This document shows positions 49,094 through 62,400 of a stretch of DNA of 64,000 nucleotides, one piece after another; the first letter of the stretch is position 1, and each line of letters begins with the position of its first letter. A model generated the notes under the pieces. The model saw only the letters and a list, made by a program, of their open reading frames with translations, did not search any database and was not told the DNA's origin. The stretch covers positions 15,113,507-15,177,506 of the forward strand of contig NC_049985.1 of assembly GCF_000003815.2 (NCBI RefSeq), written 5' to 3'. This stretch comes from Branchiostoma floridae. Taxonomy: Eukaryota; Chordata; Leptocardii; Amphioxiformes; Branchiostomatidae. Made by a program: the position numbers and the translations under genes.

Positions 49094-50850
49094 TTTGGAT
49101 CGACGAACGTTCGTCGGTGTTTTGTCCACTTGTATCACCAATATATCGCCACTTGTGCGTTCCAATCTAAGGTAGGTCCTCTTCTCTTTACGTCAGTATC
49201 CATTGTGGCACATTTAAGGTTGTTAGAACTTCCTTGGATGCTCGGAAAATAGGTGAGTGCATCTTTCCGTCAGTAGGAGCGACTCCATGTCTATCATCAT
49301 CATCATTTTTCTATGGACAAGTTCACTTTGTAGACGGGGGTGAAATTTTTTTACTATTATATTTCTGTTATTTTTACAAATTTTACTATTTCATCCTCAT
49401 TTAAAACACTTTATCTTATATATTATTACACTGCTATATTATTGACTTTGATATTAGATGTATTTCGTCTAAATTTAGACCCTTTCATTCTTCAATCACC
49501 CCTGTTTTGACGGTGATCTTTCCCCATGTTAGTACTTAGGCCATGTTGATTTCATTATATGGATGGCATCCACTGGGATCCCAAAACTAATGCGAGCGTG
49601 CGAAAAAAAACCTTTGGCAAAAAAGTTGCCTTCATTTAAGCGGTCATAAGGGTGGAACAAATGGTATAACAAAACAATAGATTCATACTATCACATCTTA
49701 CATTTTGGAAGGCTTCGCTCTCTACAAAAAGGAAAACTCGAACAACATTGTAAAGCGTATAGTCGGTATACTCAAGACTCTCCAGTCCTTTTCTGGTGTT
49801 GCCAACTGTTGGTCTATTTTTTTTGCAATATAGGGCACAAATTTACTCCATTTCATGGTCGAAAACTTTTTTTTTGAATGGATAAAACTTGTTGCGCACA
49901 CGAAACAAGTCAGGGTAGCTTAGTGGGGTATTGTGCGTTGATATTATTGTCTGTTAGTCACAAGATTAGTACCAGAAAATCGTATAATATATCATATATC
50001 ATCTTGGAGAGTTGGATGGTTACGGAACATGTGTCTATTAAACCAAGGACGTTAGTAAACCAAGGACGTTATACTAACGTCCTTGGTCTAACCAGTTTTT
50101 TTTTTTTTTCATCTCCAATGAACCATTCAATCCTTGTCTGGCTCATTGTCTGCAGGAGAAAGTCTGTCTCAATTTTGCCATTCACTCACTCGTTTTTTTT
50201 AGCTTCAAGATCGTGCGATTACTGTATGCCGCTTCCAAAATCCTTCTTCTCAGTAGCCTACCGTGAAATATTGGCTTGCTGTGTCCAACCCGTCCAATCC
50301 CGCCTGTGGTGACGCATTGCCAAGCAGTGCCTTTATTTCTTTTGTGAGTATTCTGGAAGTAACCTAAGGTTAACTGTTTAGCCATAGCCAAAACTATAGG
50401 GCTCGTATCATGGCCAATAGCGGTACCATATCAGTAACCAACTGAGTAAACACCGGAGCTTGATTGAGGGCTGGTTCGCGATTTTCAACATAGGGTAAGG
50501 TTGTGTGTGTGTGTACATGTGTTTTTTTTAAATGCTGGATAAGGGACTTTGTGACAAAACTCCCTTTCCTAGCAAAAAGAACATTAACCAGGGCGCGAAA
50601 TACTTATTTTTCTGCCTGCAGGTAACATTGAAAATTACCTGCAACACTCTTAATTCAGGAAGTATGGATCATACAAGAATTATTCAGCAACCATTGCTAT
50701 TTTTATTCTTTATAGGTGATAACACATGATGGTGGTAACGCAGCCATTTGATTTCATTCTCGCAGCCGTTTGAGTTAGAAATAACGTTAGACAAATCAGA
50801 CAACTCCGTTTAGCATCTGCTCGGAGACACCGGAGATGGAAAGACCGCAT
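49094..50850. other. Between TMEM60 and the carrier gene
   Basis: Holds the TMEM60 5' region, a GGATGGCATCC / ATGCGAGCGTGCG end of the TIR family seen at 14400 and 21490 (49560-49610), and a hairpin with CCAAGGACGTTA arms at 50040-50087. No exon was recognised. Confidence 0.45.
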
Positions 50851-50867
50851 GATCGCGTCCTCAGAGC

Positions 50868-51059
50868 TCAACCAATCAGAGTGCTGAACGGAATGACAGG
50901 TGGCAGGCAGGGTTTCCCAATTGTGACGTCATGGGGTCACCCCGAGTTCATTTCGTTCTCACCTCTGTACATACGTTTGTAAGTCACAACTAAGATGTCA
51001 TGTTTCGCCAACAGCAAGTATTTCATCGAACTGATCGTCTATCGACAGGTTTCATCAGG
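50868..51059 (+). promoter_or_regulatory. Probable promoter and non-coding first exon of the ornithine carrier gene
   Basis: AACCAATCAGAG (a CCAAT box, about 50869) and TGACGTCA (a CRE-like site, about 50922) precede a short transcribed-looking stretch. This ends at CATCAG/GTTAGTG (51059), a fair donor. The best acceptor before the start codon is TCTTTTCCAG at 56369. An upstream ATG at 50996 would open a short frame that stops soon after that junction. No transcript evidence is available, so the assignment is inference. Confidence 0.4.
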
Positions 51060-52602
51060 TTAGTGTGATAGCTCAGAATAGTTTAGCTGCAATTTGGTAG
51101 CTTCCTACTTAGCATTTTACGTGATTTATGGTTCTTAAGGGGGAGGGGGGCGATTGGCCGGGCATTGCATCATGCACCCGGTACCCGGCGCGGCACAAAC
51201 CGGCTGATAGTGATACCCTTCCCAGGCCAGATATTTCGAGTCGCTGATGATGAGGTCATAGAAGTGGTTCTCTATGGTATCATTGATTCTCGTGGCTTGC
51301 AAAGGTATGGAACATTCATATTCTTTTAACAGATTTTGATGACAAATACTAGAATTTAAGAAAAAGGGGTGTTTTAATACTAGTTTCTTGATTTCTGTAA
51401 AGGTAGATCGAGTGGAGTAGAACAGAGCAGAGTAGAGTAGCATAATTTAATAATGGCTAGCCTGTGGTTGCATAAGCACGAGAGTGAGATTCAAGTTCAT
51501 GCACTTCTTGTGCAGTGAATGGTTTATTAACATATGCAGTATTGGTTGATGGAATGTTATTGATAAAGAAAAGAAAAGAAAAGGAAGGGAATTGGGGAAA
51601 CCTAGTCCTATGTCCCCTAGGAATCATCAGTGGGATCCTTGATGAGATAATCATAATTGACAAAATTACTGCCTCTTAACCAATGCCATTGATATATGAT
51701 ATATAATTGTGTCTTTAAGTCTAAATGAATTAAGGAAAACTTGCAATCAAATTGGTTTGACTTTGTCAGTAATCCAGGTCAAACTCAAAGGAACCCTGAA
51801 ATGTATTTAGACCAAATTTGCATGTCATAGATTGATTACAACATCTCCCCACTCCCCCAGTGAGGCTAGCCTAGTGGATACCAGACCCTAGCCCGATCTC
51901 AAAAATATCTATCGTGTGGGGATGGATATTTTTGACATTGGCTTTGGTCTGGTATCCAGGCTACATTGACTGAGGTCCCCATAGGGTCACGGGCAAACTG
52001 GGGCAAAGGTAACAGACATGCTGCAGGCTTCAAGGCCTCACATTTTTGGAGTCTAGACTTTTTTCTACTGATATTCTCTTGCAATAGAGGTGTTAGATAA
52101 AACTATCAGCTATGAACACTTAGTGACTTCACTTGTGTGTCAATTTTTATTCTATTCTGTTTTCACAATGAATTTCACTTAAACATTTTGATTGCATCAT
52201 GTATCTGTCATATAATCAATAATTTGGAAACACATTCTCCTGCTGTTCCAACTATTCAAATTCTAACCAAATTTAAGATTAACATGATTTGGAGAGACAA
52301 ATTTTCTCAAGATGGATAATCACCCAGTGTGGATGGTGTGCTATGTTCTCCCTCTGGATGTATATATATCATGATATATATATATATAGGCCTGCCAACA
52401 TACAAATTCAGTGTTCATATATAGAGAGAACTTGGCACCACCCCTTTTCTCCCTGCTGGTCACAAGGGGTGTATCACGTGCATGCTGCAGGTGTTACCTT
52501 TTGTTGGCCAGTTCTATTTGCACCTGTTAGTGATAGGTCTATATAACTGTCAAATGTAGCACTGTGGTAAACACTTCAAAAGGTACACACGTCTATGCAC
52601 CC
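51060..52602. other. Carrier gene intron 1 (first part)
   Basis: Apart from the palindromic element at 51867-51963 and an (AT)n tract at 52370-52388, nothing was recognised. Confidence 0.4.
51867..51963. mobile_element. Palindromic element, same family as 42752-42820
   Basis: The left arm TAGCCTAGTGGATACCAGAC and right arm GTCTGGTATCCAGGCTA are inverted copies. Inner AAAAATATC and GATATTTTT pair as well. It is 97 bp and non-coding. Confidence 0.8.
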
Positions 52603-53757
52603 TTAAAGGAAAGCATCAGAAAATCTTCAATTCATTATTTTCCAGTAGTTTACTCATTAAAAAGTTGATTTACGTCAATTTTTACATTAATCCGCCCAAT
52701 ATGACCCTGTAGACACGTTTGAACTTCGCGCTCTCCTCCCCTCTCCCGCCGCGCTGGACGATGACGTAATGGCCTCGTTCTGATTGCCTGCGCGCTGACG
52801 TCACAAATCAGAATTGAAACTTCTGGCCATGCCAGCCATTTTGCTCGGTGAACCTCGGTCCCTTCGGCGGGAAATCACACCGCCATTCTGGAAGCCAGTC
52901 CGTTGTTGTTGACAATTAACTTCGTGGACCTGTAAGTCGCGTTGTGAGCTGTCTACGAAGCCATAGTCCCCGGGAGACTGAACATGAATTAGCTTGTCTG
53001 CAGCGGGTGAACCGCGCGGCGACGGGACGAAATCAAAACAATGGTTTTTGGGGAGGTTCACGCACCGTGCCATTCTGGACTATTACAAGAGCGAGTTCGG
53101 GTCAGTTCTTACCTTCTCCTTTCCGAACAGCACAGTGATAATTACACGTAAGCTTCCACGACTTTTGGTTGAATTCACAGTTGTAGACCTCGTTTGTTCT
53201 ACTGACAACATACCCTTGATCGCTACATATCGAACAACCCCCTTTTCGCGCCGAAACAGATAGCACCACAACGATCGTGCGAGTTACGCCTCGCCTCTCA
53301 ATTTATTTTCTGTTTCTCGGGTAAATTATCTGGACTGGTCGGCTTTTCAATCATGTAGCTTTGGCGGAGATTGCTGGGGGTTCATTCAAAACAAATCACG
53401 GACTCTGAAACGAAGCCGACATTTCGCGCCATTCACAATGCCGGCCTGTGTTGTATGTAAAAACAACAATGCTGTATGTATGTTTCGGCGCGGAAGGGGG
53501 ATCGTTCGATATGTAGCGATCAAGGGTATGTTGTCAGAGAATGATTTTTTTTAATGTCCCTGCCAGTTGGACAATTGTGAATTCAACCAAAATTCGTGGA
53601 AGCTTACGTGTAATTATCGCTGTGCTGTCCGGAAAGGAGAAGGTAAGAACTGACCCGAACTCGCTCTTGTAATAGTCCAGAATGGCACGGTGCGTGAACC
53701 TCCCCCACCACCATTGTTTTGATTTCGTTCCGTCGCCGCGCGGTTCACACGCAGGCA

Positions 53758-55430
53758 AGCTTATTATATTTCAGCCATCAGCCATACATAGTATGGTGAA
53801 ATATATTGTATTCGTAATGTTTCTTTCTTTCTTTCTTTCTCCTGTCAAATCTTCAAAGTGATTCATCTCCGCCATTCTTGGACCGAATGACCTGAAATTT
53901 GGCACAAGGGTAGAGTGGGCCAATACCCAAATGTGTTTTTTACATTTTTTTCATATCTGCTCCTTAAAAGATTTTATTAAGGTTTTATTGCAACTTTTGG
54001 ACCAAAACTGTATAATTTGGCCCCCTGTACCATTGTATTACATCCAAATGACCTGAAATTTGGGACAGATGTGCCCTAGATACTTATTCAAAGGATCCAT
54101 GTATAATATTTGGCATAAATCACTTCAAAATGGCTCTATAAGGAGGTTTTTGTGGGAGAGTTTTGGATATGTGAGGTTGAAGTGCCGAGGTCAACGACCT
54201 CTAGGTCATTCTGGTGTGTCAGGGCCACAGGTGTGCCAGGTAGATCCAATTGTCTACCTACCTTCCTAGTCCATAGACATCCAGGTGGTTGGGGGACAAG
54301 GTAAATCCAATTAATAATAATAAAGTAAAGTTTATTGCAAATTCATGCCCATTGGGCTAATTGCAAGAAAAGAATGACTAATTACATGAGATGAATAAAT
54401 GTGGTCTGAATACATGTAGATAAACTAAATTCTAGCATACACATATTAAGTGGATGAATATACACACGATACATAATGGGGTACTAAGTCTACGTAACTA
54501 TTACAGGGTTTGACTTCTACTATGTGACCCCGACGTGACCAGCCAATGAGGGAGCTGATTTTGCTGGAAGAGTCCATTGTTGGACAGGGGGTGTTTTTTT
54601 AAATTTACTTTTAGACTTTGGTGATTATGCCAATGCTCTTTTTAGCGGAAGTGTTTTTGCACTGAACCAATTGACATAAGATTACTACTGGGACAGTCCA
54701 TTTTTACACATAGGGGGGATTTTTTAGACTTTCAGTTTTGGACATGGGTGATGATTCTGAATTCCATTTGTTGAATGGAAGTTGACCCCCACCTGAAGAC
54801 TACACATGAGAAGGAATCGGCAGCCAATCAGCAAGCCTGGTGTTATCTGGAAGAGTCCATTCATGCACGGGGAACTTTATTAAAATTCAGTTTTGAACTG
54901 GGTTGCTTATTATACAAAAGGCCATGTACTGTGAGTATTTCTGGACTTGTCTATTGACAATTTTAAACAGGGTGTGCCGGGAGATTCCATTCTTCGATGA
55001 AGGGGGTATTTTTTTAAATTCATTTTGTGGACTTTGGTGATTATGTCCATGTCCTATTTTAGCTGATGTATTTTTGGATCGCTCCACTCTACATAGGGGT
55101 ATAACAGGAAGAGTCGATTCTTGCACAGAGGTTTTTTTTAAATATGGTTTTGGACGGCTGATGATTCAAAATTCCATTTCTTAGCGGAAGTGTTATTGGA
55201 GTCGTCTATTTTACCTTTCTACATGGGGTGCACTTGAAGAGTCCATTCTTGAAGGGGTTTTTGTAAGATTCATTTTTGCTCATAAGTGTGATTAGTAGTT
55301 AGAAGTCATTTTAAGCAGAAGTGTTCCATTTTTGCACATAGGTGATTTTGAAACAGTCTATTGTTACATGAGGAGGGAGATGGCTGAAATATGCTGTATT
55401 TGCTCTCAAGCAAATGTCGGCCTTTCTAGT
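53758..55430 (+). mobile_element. Insertion inside the right arm of the palindrome, with internal tandem repeats
   Basis: This sequence interrupts the right arm between AGGCAAGCT and TTCATGTTCAG, which are adjacent in the mirrored left arm. Near its ends ATATTTCAGCCATC (53766) and GATGGCTGAAATAT (ending 55392) form inverted repeats. It contains a (CTTT)n tract (53821-53840), two CGAATGACCTGAAATTTGG-like blocks (53884 and 54046), a possible non-LTR 3' tail (54310-54380) and the tandem array below. No gene was found. Confidence 0.6.
54555..55385 (+). repeat. Degenerate tandem repeats, ~100-190 bp unit
   Basis: Recurring order of AGAGTCCATTCTTGCAC, a GGGGGT(T)n tract, AATTCATTTT, GGACTTTGGTGATTATG and TTTTAGCGGAAGTGTTTTTG, about six diverged times. 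The spacing is irregular. Confidence 0.55.
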
Positions 55431-55810
55431 TCATGTTCAGTCTCCCGGGGACTATGGCTTCGTAGACAGCTCACAATGCGACTTACAGGTCCACGAAAGT
55501 AATTTTCAATGACAACAAACTGAACTCCAGAATGGCGGGGTGATTATTTACCGCTGAGAGGACCGAGGTTCACCGAGCAAAATGGCTGGCTAGAAGTTTC
55601 GGATCCGTGACGTCATACAATCTCAGACGATCAGAACGAGGCCATTACGTCATCGGCCAGCGCGGCGGGGAGAGGAGGAGAGCGCGAAGTTCAAACGTGT
55701 CTACAGGGTCATATTAGGCGGATCAATGTAAAAATTGACGTACATCAACTTTTTAATGAGTAAACTACTGGAAAATAAAGAATTGAAAATTTTCTGATGC
55801 TGTCCTTTAA

Positions 55811-56369
55811 CAAAGCCACAGACAAACTGATGTAGAAGCCACAGACAAACTGATATATACATGTCTAGTATGTACCACTAAAAAAAAAACCCGTCTAGAA
55901 CAAGATATCAAAACCAGAAGTTCTGCTTCAGTACCTTAGAAAGCCACAAGGAGGATCATCATCAAACTTGACCTTTGTTTTCCCCACCCCCACCCACCAA
56001 CCCAAAAATTTCATAAGGATCCATCCACAGTTTCTAGAGTCATGCTGTCCCCAAACTGTCAGACACGCAGACAAACAAGCACAGCCTTCTTGACAAAGAT
56101 AATATTGTTATCCTCTGTGAGTCCTTTGATGTAAAATTTGCATACGTTGCAGGTAAAGAGGTCAAAGGTTAGAGGAATTATTGTAGAAATACATTTTCCC
56201 ACAGACATATGTACATGTGATGTGTTGTTCTCACAGTAGTGTGCCTCTGTCTACTGGTACTTCTCTCATTAGACGTGATATCTAAATTCTTGATTCTAGC
56301 TATTGGAAAACCTTTTTCTTAAAATGTATCTTTCATGTCATTACAATGATGTTCTCTGTTCTTTTCCAG
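55811..56369. other. End of carrier intron 1
   Basis: Nothing was recognised beyond the acceptor at 56368-56369 (TCTTTTCCAG). Confidence 0.4.
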
Positions 56370-56451
56370 TGATGTGTATTAGCTGACACTAGCTGTGTCC
56401 CTGCCATTTTGCTATCCCTTTGTGCTGTCTTACTGTACCATATAGAACAGC

Positions 56452-59400
56452 ATGGAGAACGTGCCAGCAGCATTTCCAGCCACCAGCATCATGTGGCAGG
56501 GTTTCTCTGACTTCAGCGCAGGGGCCATGGGTAGGTTCTAGTCTGAACAATATCTGTCTTACAATAAGGGTGTAAAACCGGTGTTCTTCAACAGATCTTC
56601 TCAGTGTCACCGACAAAATGTAATGGAAGCTACTTAAAACTTCTGACTGTTTCCAAAATCATATCGAGTTTCTTGAGTAATTGCTATCTACCATGTCAAG
56701 TGTATTTTGGTGAAGTTTAAAATGGTTTGTGTCAACAGCAAAGGGATACTGGTAACCAAACATAGCACACACAAAGTTGGACAAAGCAATAAAAAAACAC
56801 CACGATAACCTGAAATATTGAATTTTAGTTTTAAAACATTGGGTGAATTGTCTAAAACTACATTCTGATAATCTAAAAAAAATGGATACTTTGTCAATTT
56901 TCCTTTTTACTTCCCAAAATCATGACCATATCTCCTCCTCCAATCCCACAGGTGGCACAGCATGTGTTTTTGCGGGCCAACCGCTGGACACAGTCAAGGT
57001 TAAACTACAGACATTCCCTACAATGTACCGTGGTGCTATAGACTGCTTGGTACAGACTGTAAAAGAGGAAAGACTTCCTGGTCTCTACTCGGGAACGGTA
57101 CCAGCGCTCGCCGCCAACATTGCAGAAAATGCCCTTTTGTTCGCCTTTTATGGACTTTGTCAAAAAGTGGTGCAGTACACCAGTGGTTTGGACAATGTCA
57201 ACAACCTGAGGTAAGTGTCTGATCCATCTGGTCAAAGTTTCCTCTTTCCATCGTACCACAGCCATTAAACACTACCAACCAAGTTTTTGGCATAACTTTG
57301 TCGTACATTGTCAGCGTGACACAGCGTAACAGTAACACATACTAGTATATAATTCGCAGATGTTGAAATAAGTGCAATTTCTTCTACGTTAATTGTTACT
57401 GTAGCTCATGTACACCATATGAAGTTAAAGTGCAGAATCAATTTTATATGTCTACATACATGTTGCAATATGTTTGCACAAGGGGTTTAACCCTCTTGAT
57501 TTGCACAGTGATGAAAGGTTTATTGGATTGACTCAAATGTTATAAGGACTGCAATTTCACTAGACAGAAATCCCGGAGGGACCATTTAGGCCCAATCTAG
57601 ACACAGTTTTTACCAATATCTGTGGAGATGTCGGGAGGTATCTGGATCGTTGGGGTCAGGACACCAGTGGTGCTTGCAGTCATAAACTTTTTTTTTTTTT
57701 TTTTAATTTTTTAAATTTTCAAACTTTATTAACATTTACATAACAATACATTCACATAACAATCAGATAACATTATAATACATAAAAGTAGTTGTGATCA
57801 GACTGTATCACCTTACAAGGCTATTTCTATACTATTATTTACCCTGTTCTTAAAATACGCAAAGTTTGGTTTCATGTTTTTCACATAACATAGGTATATA
57901 CAGTATTTCGCCAAGAGAATATAATATATAAGTGTGGCACTGGCAGTACGATGACAGCATACACCATACACAATCAAATTTTCATCCAGCACTATATCTT
58001 GGTTTTCGTAGCTCCTCCACCAAAGACAGAATTGCTTCCAAAAAATTTTAACCTCTTTGCAGTTCACAAATAAATGTACTATGGTATGTTTTTCCTTACA
58101 GTTATTGCATCGGTCGTTTTTTACTAGATTTGTTTTTTTTAACCAGCTGTTTGTAGGTAGGAAATGGTGAATTATCTTGTACTGAAAATATTGCAAATTG
58201 GTTTCTTTAGTGACAAAAAAGGCGGTAGTATAAACTTTCTCGATGTTGTCTTTGCCAATTTTACGTATGATTTCGTTTTCTCTAGTGGGTGGTACAACTT
58301 GTTTTTCTATAAGGGTATCGTATATCTGCTTACATGTTGTTGTGAGGGGATGGATTCTCTCCGTGTATTCAATGATATTTTTAGAGGCGCACTTTTTTCC
58401 ATTGTTTTTTATATTATCTTTCCAATTTTTTGGTATTGCCGCTTTTATAGAATTGTAATTCAATATTTGTCTTGAATTCATGGTCAAACCATATAAATTG
58501 TGTAGGTCTTTGTTTGTAAGAAAAGATCCATCCTCGTACAACAAATCATTCAGATAGATAATTCCGGCATCTATCCAGATTTTGTAATATATCGGTGCAT
58601 TCTTTACTAAAATAAATCTATTGTTCCACAAAACTTGCGAACATATTTGTCTGTGTGTTTTGGGTTCGTATCCCATCACTTCTTCCCATGCAACTAAAAC
58701 ATCTTTGTAAAATAGGGGCATGTCGTTAAGATCTAACTGAGAAGTAGCGTAATTGCATCGGAAAATCAAGAAACCTCCCCATCTTGCAAACAAGTACTCT
58801 TTTTCTTTTGATGGGTCCATTACAAATCTTTTAATCCATATGGCTTTTAAGGCCTTGTTCATTACATTAAAATCGATCATTTTAAGTCCACCTTGACATT
58901 TTTTGCCAATCAGAGTTTTCATTTTTACTTTTGGAGGTTTCTCTCGCCAGATATACTTGAATATGTATTCGTTTACTTGTTGTCATAAACAGTTATATAT
59001 ATATATCGTTTACTTGCAGTCATAAACAGTTATATAGCCTAATGAGCCTGCGTTAAATGCTAATGAGCCCTCCCGAAGTCGTGACGCATCTACATGCATG
59101 CGGAAGTTGTCGGGACCCCTGCTAAGCTATAGGGGACCCCTGCAAACTATCGATAGAATGCTCCGGACCTTTCGGGAGAAATTTTGCCGATATCTTAATG
59201 GCGATATTGTAGTTCCATCTAGACGCTGAAAAAAAGCTGTCTGCGAGAGGTTGTCGGCTCGCAGATATCGGGAAAAACTGTGTCTAGATTGTGCCTAAAA
59301 ATTGGATTTAATTTTAAGTGAGCCTTGATTTTATAACTGGAATAAGATTCACAATGTTAAAAGCTGGCTTAAAAGACAGCAAAACATGCAAAACATGGTG

Positions 59401-62400
59401 CTTAAGGTGTGATACATGTATTTGCAATATGTCAAGAATTGAAAAGTTGGTGATGAAGCTCTTATGTGTTGTTTGTTTGCAGTGCTCTACAGAGTGCTAC
59501 AGCAGGATCTATGGCAGCGTTCTTCTCATCCATTGGACTCTGTCCAACAGAGCTAGTCAAGTGTCGTCTGCAGGCCATCAAAGAGATGGCAGCTGAGGGG
59601 AGAGTGGCAACAGCAAACATGTAAGAATTGAACAGTGTGATATATGGGTGTGGGGAGGGGGGCATTGACTGGACAGTTGGGGGTTGAGTCTCATATAAGC
59701 TTCAAGTTCAAAATCTCCCCCACGTACTCAAACACACATAGACACATGTATAAACACACACACACACACACTCACAATAAGTCCAGACAAAATTATACCA
59801 TTTTAGAATGCCATCAACCTTTTGATAGTACATTGTATTGAAATTCATTGCTTCATTGCTCACAGTATACACTAGTATATGTAACATGTGTAGCTTATTT
59901 AGCACCAGTAACTGTTTAACATGTTAGACTAACACGCATGCGTATATTCAGTTTCAGTTTATTTATTTATCCAGGAAAATACATCGCCTTCTGGCGTTTT
60001 TCAATACCTCCTGGGAGGCCGGGAGACCCCAACATAAATTAACACAAAATCACAACAACTGAATCAAAATTGACATCAAAGGTCAAACTTAAATAACTAA
60101 ACGTCAGGTGTCAACTATTTACAATACAAATAACTCAGGATAACTTAATATAATAATGGTAATGATAATAACAATAATAACACATTCAGGCAGTGGATCA
60201 ACTTAAAATCAAAGTAACGAAAAGTGGAATTTGCATATCAATGTGTCGCTGGTCGGGCAGTGTTTGTTTCAAAGTTGATTTGCAAATGAAAAATAACAGA
60301 AGAGAACATAAATGTCAGTCTTAGCATCAAAACATAATACAGAAATCAAACAAAAGAATCCACTGTGATATGACAGGAACTAAAGTTAAAATATATACAT
60401 TCAGAATCCTTAGTCCTGGTCATACAATCGTTTAAACTGTGACAGTGTCCTCGCAGATCTTAATTGGGACGACAGGGAATTCCAGAGCACCGCCCCTGAG
60501 TATGAAAAAGCTTTCTTTCTATATTCAGATTTAGCTTTAGGCAGCAGGAGTCCACCTTGTGATCTAAGACGGGTATTATGTGTGTGTATTTCTGAGAGTT
60601 GGGAGAACAATGCAGTAAGATGGGGAGGGGTCATGCCGTTAAGTGCCTTGAAAACGAGCGTTGCCTTACTTCTTTTATGTACATCAACTATTTGGACCCA
60701 TCCAAGACTACGTAAGACATTTGATGTAGAAGTATGGCGATCGTACCCCATGATCACGCGACCAGCTCTAGTTTGGAGTTTCTGTAGTTTATCCAGACTT
60801 CCTTTACCCCCTTGATCCCAGACAGTGCTGCAATACTGTATGTGTGGGAGAAATAGGGCTTTGTAAATTGTGAGCAGCGCCTCTCTATCCAGGTAGTGTT
60901 TAAGGTACTTCATTATTCCGATTATTTGAGCTAGCTTCTTGTTAAGATGATCACAGTGATCATGCCACTTTAACATGTTGTCAATAATGACTCCAAGATA
61001 CTTGAATTTATCAACTTGGTCAAGAGTAGTGCCAGCTAAAGTAATATCTAATTCAGTGTTAATGTCGTTTGCTCTTGACGAACCCACTAACATCGTTTTA
61101 CATTTCGTGGGGTTTAACGACAATTTGTTAGCCGCAAACCACTGGGAAAGTCTGGCTGAGTCGCTCTGGATGGCCTGCTCAATTGCCTGTACATTGCGTG
61201 CCGCGAAGTAAATTATCGTATCGTCGGCATACAGTGCAATCTTACAGAGTTGCATGCAATTTGGTAAGTCATTCACATATATAATAAACAGAAGTGGGCC
61301 TAATATTGACCCTTGAGGGACTCCACAGGTTACGTGACGTAGGTTATATGACGTAGCAAGAGACGCCCAAGAGAGACCCTGCACAGATAAGACGTCTGTG
61401 CAGAGACCTGAAGAATAAACAGCTTGAAAGTGCATACTGGCCTGGTGTCATCCTGATGGATTCCTACCTAGAGGTAGAAGGACGGTCCGAGAACAGATAG
61501 GACGTGTCGCAGTATACACTTACTGTTTCATGCCAAACTTACTATTGACTTCCATTTGCTTCTACAAACTGCACAAGAAGACCACTTAGGGCACACATAA
61601 AATCTGGTCTATGTGGACAGGTGGTCATTATCTATGATTCTTTTAAGAATCATTTATCAACCACCTGTCCATTAAAATGGATTAAATGCATTAAAATGAT
61701 TGTGTCAATGGGGAAAACTATCTAAGAGACCACAAAAAAGTGGTCCTATTTTCCAGCTGGTCCTTATGTAGATGTGGTAACTAATACAGGTTTGACTGTG
61801 TTCTTTGCCCATCTATAGTGGACCATGGGGAATGACCAAACAGATCGTACGGCAGGAGGGATTCCGAGGCCTGTTCCAGGGGATGACCAGCACCTGGGCA
61901 CGAGAAATGCCCGGATATTTTTTCTTCTTCGGAGGCTACGAGCTGAGCAGAAAGCTGCTGACCCCTGCCGGCAAGACTAAGGATGATCTTGGTTAGCATG
62001 AATGTCATATATACAATGTATGTGCACTACTGTAACAGTGCTATACAAGAGTGCATTGTTTATTTATTTATCCATTAAGTTTCTCCAAATACAGTGGAAA
62101 GTATGGCAGAACAGGTGTTTCTTGTTAGCAAGGCTGCCATATTATTGGCTTAAAACCAACTATATATCAAATAATGCTAAGTATGTTGTACTAAACCACC
62201 TTGCTGGCTCATACCTTTAAGGATGCTGTGATGCAAAACATGTACAGAAAAATTCTGGTGCTTTTATACTGTATGCTGTAAATGCATTTACTTTTGTGGT
62301 GGTTTGATATCACAGTAGATCTAGAAGGTAAAAGGTTTTTTTTGCAATGTTTGAAGTTTACAGATGAAACTATCCTGTAATGCAGTAGAATCATAAATTA

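Larger units (their letters stand above)
52603..55810. mobile_element. Large palindromic DNA-transposon-like element with TTAA ends, split by an insertion
   Basis: The left arm 52603-53260 is repeated inverted as two pieces, 53482-53757 and 55431-55810, around a central spacer 53261-53481. Outer ends are TTAAAGGAAAGCATCAGAAA and its diverged complement TTTTCTGATGCTGTCCTTTAA. The arms are CpG-rich and contain GATGACGTAATGG and CCATTTTGCTCGG. No transposase was found. Short open frames in the two inner arms (52994-53263 plus and 53534-53758 minus) encode the same peptide (AILDYYKSEFGSVLTFSFP) because they are copies of each other. TTAA at both tips could be a piggyBac-like target site, but the class is uncertain. 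It lies in carrier intron 1. Confidence 0.8.

Noticed and set aside
49094-49165. Upstream extension of TMEM60 by 24 residues
   Set aside because: In frame, but the family begins at the MALVHRV-type Met, which has the better start context.
53534-53758. Short conserved peptide frame in both inner arms of the palindrome as a gene
   Set aside because: Similarity is explained by the arms being inverted copies of each other; there is no independent evidence of coding.
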